Source: Flavobacteriales bacterium UBA720 (GTDB taxonomy: Bacteria > Bacteroidota > Bacteroidia > Flavobacteriales > Weeksellaceae). Taken from it: 64,000 nucleotides of DNA. The stretch lies in NCBI GenBank assembly GCA_002297505.1, contig DBLQ01000098.1, positions 1,255-65,254 of the forward strand, read 5' to 3'. Both the position numbers and the translations under genes were made by a program. The notes beneath the pieces were generated by a model. That model had not been told where the DNA came from. It did not search any database and worked only from the letters and a program-made list of their open reading frames with translations. Below are positions 51,173 through 58,944 of the stretch, in pieces (positions within the stretch are counted from its first letter, which is position 1; the number at the start of each line of letters is the position of its first letter).

Positions 51173-52420
51173 ATGAATAAAATGACAACGCTGGTGTTAT
51201 CCGTTTCGGCATTTGTGTGTCTCTCCGGGCAGCAGCAGATGTCTCTTCAGGATTGCGAACTCGCATTTCAAAAAAACAACCTCCAACTTCTTGCCGCGCA
51301 GTATAATATCAATATGGCAGACGCCGATATCATCCAGGCCAAAATCTGGGAACTGCCACAGATCGAAGGTTATGTGAATGCCATCAATCCGCAGGACAAA
51401 AGGGTTTTTGATGTCGGCAGAGCCAAAGGCGTAGAGATCACCCAGCTGATCTATCTTGGTGGTAAAAAGAAAAATGAAATCCAATTTGCCAAGTCCAACA
51501 AGGAATTATCACAACTGCAGTTCAGCCAATTGCTGGTGGATCTAAGAACCGAGCTGAGACAGACTTATTACAATTTGATTTATGAGCAAAAGAAGCGGAC
51601 CAGCATCGAAAGTCAGCTGAAATATATGAACGACCTGTTGTCGGCCTACAAAACCCAGGTAGACAAAGGTAATATTTCGCTGAAAGATTACGTCCGGCTG
51701 CAGAGCATCGTCATTCAGTTGAACAACGATAAAATTGAAATCAACAATAATATTCTTGATTTCCAGCAAAAGATGAAAGTCTTAACAGGAACATCGGAAA
51801 GTATCACGCCCGAATTGTCAAAAGCTGAGGAAAACGAACTTTTGGTCGCCCAGCCTTTCGGTGATCAGGAAATTCTAAAGGAAAAGGCGCTGGCAAACAA
51901 TGCAGATTACCTTTATAATCTGAGATTGATTGACAACAGCAAGCTCTATGCACAGTGGCAAAAATCACTCAACACACCGGACCTTAATCTCGGCGCCGAA
52001 TATGACCAGGCTTCCGGAACATTCAACAATGAAGTTAATCTGAAAATCGGAATTCCAATCCCGCTTTGGAAAGTGAACAAAGGTAATGTCGAAAAGGCAA
52101 AATATGCCATTCAGCAAAATGAAAAGAATTCGGAATACCAGAAGCTGAATCTCGAAACGCAGATAGAATCGGCATATCAAACCTGGAAAAATCAATACGA
52201 TCAGTATTTTGAATTGAAACCTGTGGACAGCGAAAACCTGAACACTGTTTACAACGGCATCCTGAAAAACTTCCGGAGCGGAAACATCAGCCTGATAGAC
52301 TTCACCGACTTTATGGAGAGTTACAGACAGACCGTCTTGCAGATCTATGAGATGAAAAAGCAGATTCTGATTTCGGCAGAGGAAATCAATCAATTAGTAC
52401 AAACCAAAATCTATTATTAA
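51173..52420 (+). CDS. TolC-family outer-membrane efflux protein
   Basis: 415 residues from the ATG at 51173, with a short signal peptide. Long coiled-coil helices (SQLLVDLRTELRQTYYNLI, QKKRTSIESQLKYMNDLL and a paired segment near KYAIQQNEKNSEYQKLNLE) and the duplicated layout fit a CusC/CzcC-type duct. The typical pattern of a repeat with LDFT-like turn appears in LIDFTDFMESYRQT. It is the first gene of the TolC-CusB-CusA set, 4 bp before the adaptor gene. Confidence 0.87.
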   Translation: MNKMTTLVLSVSAFVCLSGQQQMSLQDCELAFQKNNLQLLAAQYNINMADADIIQAKIWELPQIEGYVNAINPQDKRVFDVGRAKGVEITQLIYLGGKKKNEIQFAKSNKELSQLQFSQLLVDLRTELRQTYYNLIYEQKKRTSIESQLKYMNDLLSAYKTQVDKGNISLKDYVRLQSIVIQLNNDKIEINNNILDFQQKMKVLTGTSESITPELSKAEENELLVAQPFGDQEILKEKALANNADYLYNLRLIDNSKLYAQWQKSLNTPDLNLGAEYDQASGTFNNEVNLKIGIPIPLWKVNKGNVEKAKYAIQQNEKNSEYQKLNLETQIESAYQTWKNQYDQYFELKPVDSENLNTVYNGILKNFRSGNISLIDFTDFMESYRQTVLQIYEMKKQILISAEEINQLVQTKIYY

Positions 52421-52424
52421 TACA

Positions 52425-53504
52425 ATGAAAAATATCATACCTATTATCCTGGCCGCCAGCTTACTGTCCTGTTCAAAAAAAGAGGAAGCCGTAAAGGAGG
52501 AAGCCAAAGGTTTTGAGTTGAGCCAAACGATGCTGAAATCCACAACATTTGCCAAAGTGGAGAAAAAATTCATTGAAGACGAGTTCAGTTTTTACGGAAA
52601 AATCTCTGCCGACAAAAATACCTACATCGACATTTTCCCTTTGGTGGGCGGTAACGTGCTGAGCGTGAATGTGGAGTTGGGTGATTACGTTCACAAAGGT
52701 CAGGTGCTTGCTACCATCAGAAGTACCGAGTTGGCTGAAGTTCAGAAAGATGTGAGCGATGCCAAAACCGATCTGCGCGTGGCAGAAAACAATTTGCGCG
52801 TCGCCAGAGAAATGTACGAAGGAAAATTGAACACCGAAAAAGACATCAAAGAAGCGCAGGCCGATGTTCAGAGAGCGAGAGATGCGGTACAGCGTTCTAA
52901 TGCTGTGAGCACGGTTTACAATGTGAAGAAAGGCAATATCTACAGCGTGATCTCGCCCATCAATGGCTACATTGTGCATAAGGACATCAACAAAGATATG
53001 GAACTCAGAAGCGACCGGAGCGATAACATTTTCGATGTCGCAAACACCAGAAACGTTTGGGCCATAATGAATGTGAACGAGGCCGACATCGATAAAATCC
53101 ATCTTGGGATGAAGGCGCAGGTCTCCACATTGTCTTATCCCGACAAGGTCTTTTATGGCAAGATCGATAAGATTTTCAAAATCATAGATCCGGCAACCAA
53201 CGCGATGCAGGCCAGGGTAGTGCTGGACAACACGCAAGGCCTGCTGATTCCGGAAAGTAAGGCGACCATCAGAGTGTCATCTGCGGAAAACGAAACAGCC
53301 TTGTCTATCCCTTCGAAAGCCGTGATTTTTGATGACAACAGATACTTCGTTGTGGTCTACAAAACGCAGGCAGACATCCAGGTTAAGGAAATCAAAATCC
53401 TGAAACAGAACACAGAAAACACCTACATCGCCTCGGGCCTTTCGGAGGGCGAGACCATCGTCACCACCAATCAATTATTGATTTACCGCTCGTTGAGTAA
53501 CTAG
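52425..53504 (+). CDS. RND efflux periplasmic adaptor (CusB/CzcB-like), lipoprotein
   Basis: 359 residues with lipoprotein signal (LLSCSKK, Cys16). The membrane-fusion layout is visible: barrel-sandwich half (SVNVELGDYVHKGQVLATIRS), helical hairpin (VSDAKTDLRVAENNLR ... ADVQRARDAVQ), second half (VISPINGYIVHKDI) and beta-barrel (VWAIMNVNEADIDKI). It bridges the RND pump to TolC. Unlike its close spacing to TolC, it is 285 bp from the pump gene, a gap filled by a structured repeat. Confidence 0.92.
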   Translation: MKNIIPIILAASLLSCSKKEEAVKEEAKGFELSQTMLKSTTFAKVEKKFIEDEFSFYGKISADKNTYIDIFPLVGGNVLSVNVELGDYVHKGQVLATIRSTELAEVQKDVSDAKTDLRVAENNLRVAREMYEGKLNTEKDIKEAQADVQRARDAVQRSNAVSTVYNVKKGNIYSVISPINGYIVHKDINKDMELRSDRSDNIFDVANTRNVWAIMNVNEADIDKIHLGMKAQVSTLSYPDKVFYGKIDKIFKIIDPATNAMQARVVLDNTQGLLIPESKATIRVSSAENETALSIPSKAVIFDDNRYFVVVYKTQADIQVKEIKILKQNTENTYIASGLSEGETIVTTNQLLIYRSLSN

Positions 53505-53508
53505 ATCT

Positions 53509-53580
53509 GGGCGTGCCCCTTTGTCTCGTCTTGACGAGACAAGCGGGTCGGTCTGCGGGCAGTCGCTTTTTTGTTTTTTT
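53509..53580 (+). repeat. Structured repeat with terminator-like hairpin between adaptor and pump genes
   Basis: GGGCGTGCCCC precedes a perfect 10-bp inverted repeat TTGTCTCGTC / GACGAGACAA (53521-53530, 53533-53542), extended outward by C/G pairs to a GCGGGT arm, and followed by GGTCGGTCTGCGGGCAG and a T-run. It may act as a partial terminator between CusB- and CusA-like genes. The remainder to 53789 is plain AT-rich DNA with no gene seen. Confidence 0.7.
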
Positions 53581-53789
53581 TACGAAGCTGATGTATCGAA
53601 AGATATTCTGCACCAAAAAAACAAAAAGAGCTCCGACAATGCCCTCCGCCCTCACGCATTTGCAATTCAGTTTTTAGTGTTTGTTAAGTCGTACGGCTTT
53701 GTGAACGTATAAACACATCGTTTGTAAAAAGAATCTTTGCGGACTTGGCGATAAAAACCAGTTGCCATTTCAATCATAAAATAAAAAGT

Positions 53790-56700
53790 ATGAACAAATT
53801 CATCAAAAATATCATAGGATTTTCCCTCAAGAACAAAGCCTTCACCTTCATTTGGGTGGCGATTCTGGCGGTCGCGGGATTTATCAGTTTCAAGAATATG
53901 CCAATTGAAGCTTTTCCCGATGTCACCAATACCCAGATTGTCATCATCACCCAATGGAACGGGCGAAGCGCCGAAGAAGTAGAACGTTTCGTCACCACGC
54001 CCATCGAGCTGGCAATGAGTCCGGTTCAGAAGAAAACCAGTGTCCGAAGTACCACAATGTTCGGACTTTCCATCGTCAAGATTTTGTTTGAAGATGGGGT
54101 GGATGATATCTTTGCCCGGAATATGGTCAATAATCAATTGCGAACCGTGAGTTTGCCAGAGGATATTGACCCCGAAGTTCAGCCTCCGTACGGACCAACC
54201 GGCGAGATTTACCGTTACACGTTAGAAAGCAAAGACCGGGATTCCAGAGATTTGTTGACTTTACAAACCTGGGTGGTCGATAGAGCGCTCCGAAGTGTTC
54301 CCGGCGTGGCAGATGTCAATGTTTTCGGAGGTCAGGACAAAGTGTTCGAGCTGAGCATTGACCCGAGAAAATTAGACAAATACAACCTGACACCTTCCGA
54401 AGTTCTGGAAGCTGTTACTAACAGCAACCTGAATGTCGGTGGCGATGTCATCGAGAAAAGTGGTCAGGCTTATGTGGTCCGAGGAATTGGTTTGGTTAAA
54501 TCCATCTCGGACATCGAAAATATAACAATTCATAGTGACGGTGGAAATCCGATTTTGGTCAAGAATGTGGCCGATGTTCACGAAGGTTCTCTGCCACGTG
54601 TTGGTCAGGCTTCTTTGAATAACCAAGCGGACACGGTGGAAGGAATCGTGGTCATGCGAAAAGGCGAAAATGCACAGGAAGTTCTCCTCGCCGTCAAGGC
54701 CAAAATCGATGAACTGAACAACAAAATCCTTCCCAAGGATGTGAAGATGAAAACCTTCTATGACCGTCAGAATCTGATGGATTTCACCACCAAAACCGTG
54801 ATGCACAATTTATTGGAAGGCATTATTCTCGTAACCGTCATCGTCCTGATTTTTATGGCAGACTGGCGAACGACTTTGATTGTTTCCATCATCATTCCAC
54901 TGTCCTTACTGTTTGCTTTTTTCTGTCTGAGGATGGCGGGAATGAGCGCCAACTTACTGTCATTGGGAGCGGTCGATTTCGGGATTATCATTGATGGCGC
55001 CGTCGTGATGGTCGAAGGATTATTTGTAATGCTTGATCACAAAGCGCATAAATATGGCATGGAACGCTTCAATAAAATGGCGAAAGGTGGCTGGATCAAG
55101 CAGACCGGAACCGGACTGGGAAAAGCGATTTTCTTCTCGAAACTGATCATCATCACATCATTATTGCCGATATTTTCTTTCCAGAAAGTGGAGGGTAAAA
55201 TGTTCTCGCCACTGGCATTCACCTTAGGATTTGCCTTGCTGGGTGCACTGATCTTCACACTGACTTTAGTTCCCGTGATGTCGCATTTATTATTAAAAAA
55301 GAATGTGAAGGAAAAGAACAACCCATTCGTGAATTTCTGGGATCGCTATGTGATGAAAGGTCTGAGGTTTACTTTCAAATACAAGAAAGTCAGTTTGCTG
55401 GTTTCCACCGCAGTTTTGGCGGTCACCTTATTCTCTGCTAAGTTTTTAGGAACCGAATTTTTACCGCAGTTGAATGAAGGTTCACTCTGGATCACTGCAG
55501 AAATGCCTATGAGTTCATCGCTCAAAGAATCCTTGAAAACCGCTGATGTTTTGAAGAAAGACATTATGAGTTTCCCCGAAGTCACGGGCGTTCTGGCGCA
55601 GACAGGCCGAAGTAATGACGGAACCGACCCTAATGGTTTCGGATTCGTGCAGTTTGCGGTAAGTCTCCAGCCTAAGGAAGAGTGGAAACGCAAGATTACC
55701 TACGATGAACTGATTGAAGAAATCGATAAAAAACTTAAGAACTACCAGGGAATTACCTACAATTATTCCCAGCCGATTTCTGATAACGTGGCCGAAGCTG
55801 TCGCCGGTTTCAAAGCTGAAAACGGAATCAAAATCTATGGCGACAACCTTCATACTTTAGACAGACTGGCCGACGAAGTTCTAGCTTCCATCAAAGATGT
55901 GGAAGGTGTGAAAGAACCCGGAATCATCAAAAATATCGGTCAGCCGGAAATCAGTGTGGTATTGGACAGAAATAAAATGGCGGCGTACGGCGTTTTACCC
56001 GCCGATGCACAAGCCGTTTTGGAAATGGCTTTTGGTGGGAAAACAGCGTCGGAAATGTTTGATGGTGAGAGGAAATTTCCTATCAGGCTCCGATATGCCG
56101 AGGATTACAGAAAGAATGAAGAAGATATTGCTCCCCTGATGGTGCCGACGCAGGACGGCGCGAAAATTCCGCTCAAAGAAATCAGCACGCTGGAAAAAGA
56201 AAACGGCGCCGCGTTCATTTACCGGGACGATATCAAACGTTACATCGGGGTTAAGTTCTCGATTCGGGACCGGGATTTGGGCGGTACCATTGCCGATGCG
56301 CAGAAGAAGGTGGAAAAAATCAAATTGCCTGATGGCTATTCCATTGGTTGGACTGGACAATTTGAGAATCAGCAGAGAGCTACCAACCGACTGGCGCAGG
56401 TGGTTCCCATCAGTATTCTCGGGATTTTCTTCCTCTTGTTCATCCTGTTCGGGAATATGAAAGATTCGCTTTTGGTCTTGGCGAATGTGCCTTTTGCCTT
56501 GATTGGCGCCATCGTCGCCCTGCATCTGACGCATATGAACTTCGGAATCTCTGCCGGCGTCGGGATGATTGCCCTGATCGGGATTTGCATCCAGAATGGT
56601 GTGATTCTGATTTCGGAATTCCATACCAATGTCAAAAACGGACTGTCACTGGATTCATCGATTATGGAAGGTGTAAAAGTGAGAACAAGACCCGTGGTGA

Positions 56701-56888
56701 TGACCGCTCTGATGGCTTCTATTGGTCTGCTTCCGGCGGCATTGTCAACGGGAATCGGGTCAGAATCTCAGAAACCTTTGGCGATTGTCATTATTGGTGG
56801 ATTGATTACCGCAACTGTCCTCACGCTTCTCATTTTCCCGATTATCTTCTGGATTTTCAACAGAAGTAAAAAGGAAGTGATCAATTAA
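53790..56888 (+). CDS. Heavy-metal efflux RND pump (CusA/CzcA family)
   Basis: 1032-residue inner-membrane proton/metal antiporter, the full length of the family. The N-terminal helix (KAFTFIWVAILAVAG) and first periplasmic loop with FPDVTNTQIVIITQWNGRSAEEVE are typical. TM4 carries LGAVDFGIIIDGAVVMVEG, the signature of the heavy-metal (HME) subfamily. Two large periplasmic loops flank the paired six-helix bundles; the second half has GAIVALHLTHMNFGISAGVGMIALIGI. The exact metal is not evident. The ATG at 53790 matches the family start. Confidence 0.94.
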   Translation: MNKFIKNIIGFSLKNKAFTFIWVAILAVAGFISFKNMPIEAFPDVTNTQIVIITQWNGRSAEEVERFVTTPIELAMSPVQKKTSVRSTTMFGLSIVKILFEDGVDDIFARNMVNNQLRTVSLPEDIDPEVQPPYGPTGEIYRYTLESKDRDSRDLLTLQTWVVDRALRSVPGVADVNVFGGQDKVFELSIDPRKLDKYNLTPSEVLEAVTNSNLNVGGDVIEKSGQAYVVRGIGLVKSISDIENITIHSDGGNPILVKNVADVHEGSLPRVGQASLNNQADTVEGIVVMRKGENAQEVLLAVKAKIDELNNKILPKDVKMKTFYDRQNLMDFTTKTVMHNLLEGIILVTVIVLIFMADWRTTLIVSIIIPLSLLFAFFCLRMAGMSANLLSLGAVDFGIIIDGAVVMVEGLFVMLDHKAHKYGMERFNKMAKGGWIKQTGTGLGKAIFFSKLIIITSLLPIFSFQKVEGKMFSPLAFTLGFALLGALIFTLTLVPVMSHLLLKKNVKEKNNPFVNFWDRYVMKGLRFTFKYKKVSLLVSTAVLAVTLFSAKFLGTEFLPQLNEGSLWITAEMPMSSSLKESLKTADVLKKDIMSFPEVTGVLAQTGRSNDGTDPNGFGFVQFAVSLQPKEEWKRKITYDELIEEIDKKLKNYQGITYNYSQPISDNVAEAVAGFKAENGIKIYGDNLHTLDRLADEVLASIKDVEGVKEPGIIKNIGQPEISVVLDRNKMAAYGVLPADAQAVLEMAFGGKTASEMFDGERKFPIRLRYAEDYRKNEEDIAPLMVPTQDGAKIPLKEISTLEKENGAAFIYRDDIKRYIGVKFSIRDRDLGGTIADAQKKVEKIKLPDGYSIGWTGQFENQQRATNRLAQVVPISILGIFFLLFILFGNMKDSLLVLANVPFALIGAIVALHLTHMNFGISAGVGMIALIGICIQNGVILISEFHTNVKNGLSLDSSIMEGVKVRTRPVVMTALMASIGLLPAALSTGIGSESQKPLAIVIIGGLITATVLTLLIFPIIFWIFNRSKKEVIN

Positions 56889-56914
56889 AATAAATTTTCT
56901 TTTTATAGAATTCA

Positions 56915-57020
56915 AAGCTGCATAGCAGTGACTTGGTAATAGCATAGGTGTGAAACCCGATGTAGACCGTTTCGAGATAGGCGGAGCCCCGTAGGGGCGG
57001 TACATTTTCACACAATTGAC
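56915..57020. repeat. Dispersed repeat with 5-3-5 mini-hairpin
   Basis: After the pump gene, a segment ending in GCCCC-gta-GGGGC (56986-56998) followed by GGTACATTTTC resembles repeats seen in flavobacterial intergenic DNA. The mini-hairpin has the same 5-bp stem and 3-nt loop as those near the trp transposase. It occupies part of the 851-bp gap between 56889 and 57739. Confidence 0.55.
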
Positions 57021-57055
57021 AATGGAGTTATAGTTGTTTATTTTTCTCTCTATTG

Positions 57056-57091
57056 ACGTTCCCTCGGATTTATTTCTGAGGGAACGTTTTG
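57056..57091 (+). terminator. Terminator downstream of the RND pump gene
   Basis: Perfect 10-bp stem ACGTTCCCTC / GAGGGAACGT (57056-57065, 57078-57087) with a 12-nt loop and T-rich tail. Confidence 0.85.
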
Positions 57092-57114
57092 TTTTACCGT
57101 GACCTTGTTGCAAC

Positions 57115-57356
57115 GACGTGATCCAGGTCTTGCGAGAAATGTCCAAAGGTCTTGTACAAATGCTGCGCAGGTTTTAATCAAAAGGTGCGCAGGTTTTGAC
57201 CGAAAGGTGCGCAGCTTCTGACCGAAAGGTGCGCAGGTTTTGACCCAAAGGTGCGCAGGTTTTGACCGAAAGGTGCGCAGCTTCTGCCCGGAAGGTGCGC
57301 AGGTTTTGACCCAAAGGTGCGCAGGTTCTGACCGAAAGGTGCGCACCTTTGGAGGC
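57115..57356. repeat. Array of 22-bp units with a 66-bp higher-order period
   Basis: Eleven units in a row, each 22 bp. The clearest start at 57181, 57203, 57225, 57247, 57269, 57291 and 57313, with the consensus AAAGGTGCGCAGGTTTTGACC plus one base. Units at 57115, 57137 and 57159 are degenerate. The last (57335) reads AAAGGTGCGCACCTTT, a perfect 16-bp palindrome. Units 1-3 and 4-6 match each other in their variants (GGTTTTG, GCTTCTG, GGTTTTGACCC), giving a 66-bp super-repeat. 22 is not a multiple of three, so this cannot encode a regular peptide. Confidence 0.9.
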
Positions 57357-57603
57357 ACCTCTGCAAATGTCCTATCCATCGGACTTGGCGAAGGTCATTT
57401 TTTGACTTTGAGACCATTTCGATTTGGTTCTCAATTGGATTAAAAAATCTTAATTTCAATTCGGCCAAATGCACCGCGACATATCTCAAATTCCTATTTT
57501 TTTTATTTGAATCGATGAGCCACTTCGTTAGCTTTGAGCATAAATCCTTTTTTGCTTTTGCTCAATTTCTATTGATGACTCAAGTTTCTGCAAAAAAGAT
57601 GGA

Positions 57604-57700
57604 CTTCGTCGAACCATTTCGTTAGGTTTGGAAGCCCTTCGACGAAGCTCAGCATAAACTACAGGCGTATTACCGTGCCCAAACTTAACGTAGCGGTTCG
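57604..57700. repeat. Two overlapping inverted repeats upstream of the deformylase-like gene
   Basis: A 10-bp perfect repeat CTTCGTCGAA / TTCGACGAAG (57604-57613, 57638-57647) shares four bases with a 22-bp imperfect repeat (57610-57631 and 57679-57700, 18 of 22 matched). Only one of the two can form at a time. Sequence 57357-57603 between the array and this point has no recognised feature. Confidence 0.65.
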
Positions 57701-57739
57701 ATGGAATCAAAATATTATCTTTGGTTATTAATATATACT

Positions 57740-58363
57740 ATGCGACATTATATTTTGCTGATATGCATCTTCATTGGTGTTTCCAGCTTTTCACAAAAAT
57801 TCACCAAAGAAGAAAAAGCATTGATTCTAAGTGGTGACATCAAAACTGCTTTGCCGATTTACCAGACCGATAATGAAGAACAGCACAGGGTTTTGCTGGC
57901 ACAGTCGGAAGAGATCTCGCCCAAGGATAAAACTTTGCCGATACTGATTGAAAGGATGAAACTGGCTCTGGCAGGCACAGACGGCGGTGTTGGTATTGCT
58001 GCGCCACAAGTCGGCGTAAATAGACGTGTGATTCTGGTCCAGCGATTTGATAAGACGAATGCGCCGGTGGAATATTTTATCAATCCAAAGATCATCTGGC
58101 GCTCCGAACTCTTGAACAAAGGTCCGGAGGGCGACCTGTCGATCGAGAATTTTCGCGATGCTTTTTACAGAAGTTACAGCATCCGGCTGGAGTATTATGA
58201 TTTGGACAACAAGAAACACGATGAAATGGTGGAAGGCTTTACGGCTGTGATTTTCCAGCACGAGATCGACCATCTTTCCGGAATCCTGATCTCTGATAAA
58301 CTGGAGAAAGAGAAGGATTTTCACTATAATGAAGTAAAAGTTTACAAAAAAGCCAGTTACTGA
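57740..58363 (+). CDS. Exported peptide-deformylase-like protein with altered motif II
   Basis: 207 residues. A signal peptide (ending SSFSQ, about residue 19) precedes a deformylase fold: motif I GVGIAAPQVG (83-92), motif II EGDLS (130-134) and motif III QHEIDHLSG (173-181). The HExxH metal site is intact, but motif II has Asp132 where deformylases carry the metal-binding Cys (EGCLS). Export plus this change argue against removal of formyl groups from nascent cytoplasmic proteins. Metal and activity must be tested. A TTG/ATG upstream start at 57701 would lack the clean signal peptide. Confidence 0.8.
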   Translation: MRHYILLICIFIGVSSFSQKFTKEEKALILSGDIKTALPIYQTDNEEQHRVLLAQSEEISPKDKTLPILIERMKLALAGTDGGVGIAAPQVGVNRRVILVQRFDKTNAPVEYFINPKIIWRSELLNKGPEGDLSIENFRDAFYRSYSIRLEYYDLDNKKHDEMVEGFTAVIFQHEIDHLSGILISDKLEKEKDFHYNEVKVYKKASY

Positions 58364-58364
58364 T

Positions 58365-58440
58365 TTAAAAGCAATAAGCCAATAGCCATTTGCTAAAAGC
58401 TAATTGCTAAAAGCTAATTGCCGAAAGCCAGCAGCCAATT
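58365..58440. repeat. AGCCAATAGCC-type phrase repeat
   Basis: Short direct words AAGCCAATAGCC, GCTAAAAGCTAATT (twice) and AAAGCCAGCAGCC fill the spacer between the deformylase-like and holin-like genes. Confidence 0.6.
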
Positions 58441-58487
58441 AGGTCTGGTTTTTGAATAGCAACCGTAAATCCAATAATTTATAAACT

Positions 58488-58829
58488 ATGAACTTTATTA
58501 TCCGCTTGCTGATTACCGCCATCTCAGCATTTTTGCTCAGCAAAATCCTTTCCGGCGTACACTTTGACAGTTTTGGCGCTACCATTATTTTCGCCATTGT
58601 TTTAGGTCTTTTGAACCTGATCGTCAAGCCCATTCTATCAATTCTATCATTGCCAATCACGATTCTGACGCTGGGCTTATTTTCATTCGTTATCAATGCA
58701 TTAATCATTATGCTCGCAGCGTACGTGATGGGAAGTATGCAGATAGACGGTTTCTGGTGGGCGCTGCTCTTCAGTATCTTGCTGTCGCTGGTTACATCGG
58801 CATTCTCCACGATATTCGAAAGAGATTAA
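58488..58829 (+). CDS. Phage holin family 4 (YvlD-like) membrane protein
   Basis: 113 residues with four hydrophobic helices (FIIRLLITAISAFLLSKIL, IIFAIVLGLLNLIVKPIL, LSLPITILTLGLFSFVINAL, and a final WWALLFSILLSLV). PF04020/YvlD-like pattern: VKPILSILSLPITILTLGLF. Despite the family name, most chromosomal members are envelope proteins, not phage lysis proteins; no phage genes are nearby. It ends in a strong terminator. Confidence 0.87.
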   Translation: MNFIIRLLITAISAFLLSKILSGVHFDSFGATIIFAIVLGLLNLIVKPILSILSLPITILTLGLFSFVINALIIMLAAYVMGSMQIDGFWWALLFSILLSLVTSAFSTIFERD

Positions 58830-58833
58830 AAAT

Positions 58834-58867
58834 AAAAAAGAGTTTCAGTCATTTGAAACTCTTTTTT
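58834..58867. terminator. Bidirectional terminator
   Basis: Perfect 14-bp stem AAAAAAGAGTTTCA / TGAAACTCTTTTTT (58834-58847, 58854-58867) with loop GTCATT. It serves the holin-like gene and, probably, trpA from the other side. Confidence 0.9.
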
Positions 58868-58944
58868 GTTTGAATTTGTTCTCGCTTATTAAGCAAATCT
58901 AACGGATTCAATTGATCTGTAAAATCCGCTTAATGTGAGAATTT

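Noticed and set aside
52473..53237. 254-codon minus-strand frame opposite the CusB-like adaptor, and others at 55995-56624 and 28528-29175
   Set aside because: All are antisense to well-supported genes and lack starts or domains of their own.
53521..53580. Hairpin as a full terminator ending the TolC-CusB transcript
   Set aside because: The stem and T-run are suggestive, but the pump gene needs expression and no clear new promoter was found before 53790. I keep it as a structured repeat with possible attenuation.
57115..57356. Possible CRISPR array
   Set aside because: Units are contiguous without unique spacers, and there are no cas genes in the window. The same applies to 14262-14467.
57050..57489. 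Minus-strand frames of about 105 codons and a plus-strand frame over the 22-bp array (words such as LRTFRSKPAHL)
   Set aside because: The 22-bp period shifts frame at every unit; the apparent peptides are shadows of the DNA repeat.
58488..58829. Holin-like gene as evidence of a prophage
   Set aside because: The family is named after phage proteins, but chromosomal members are common and no phage genes lie nearby.
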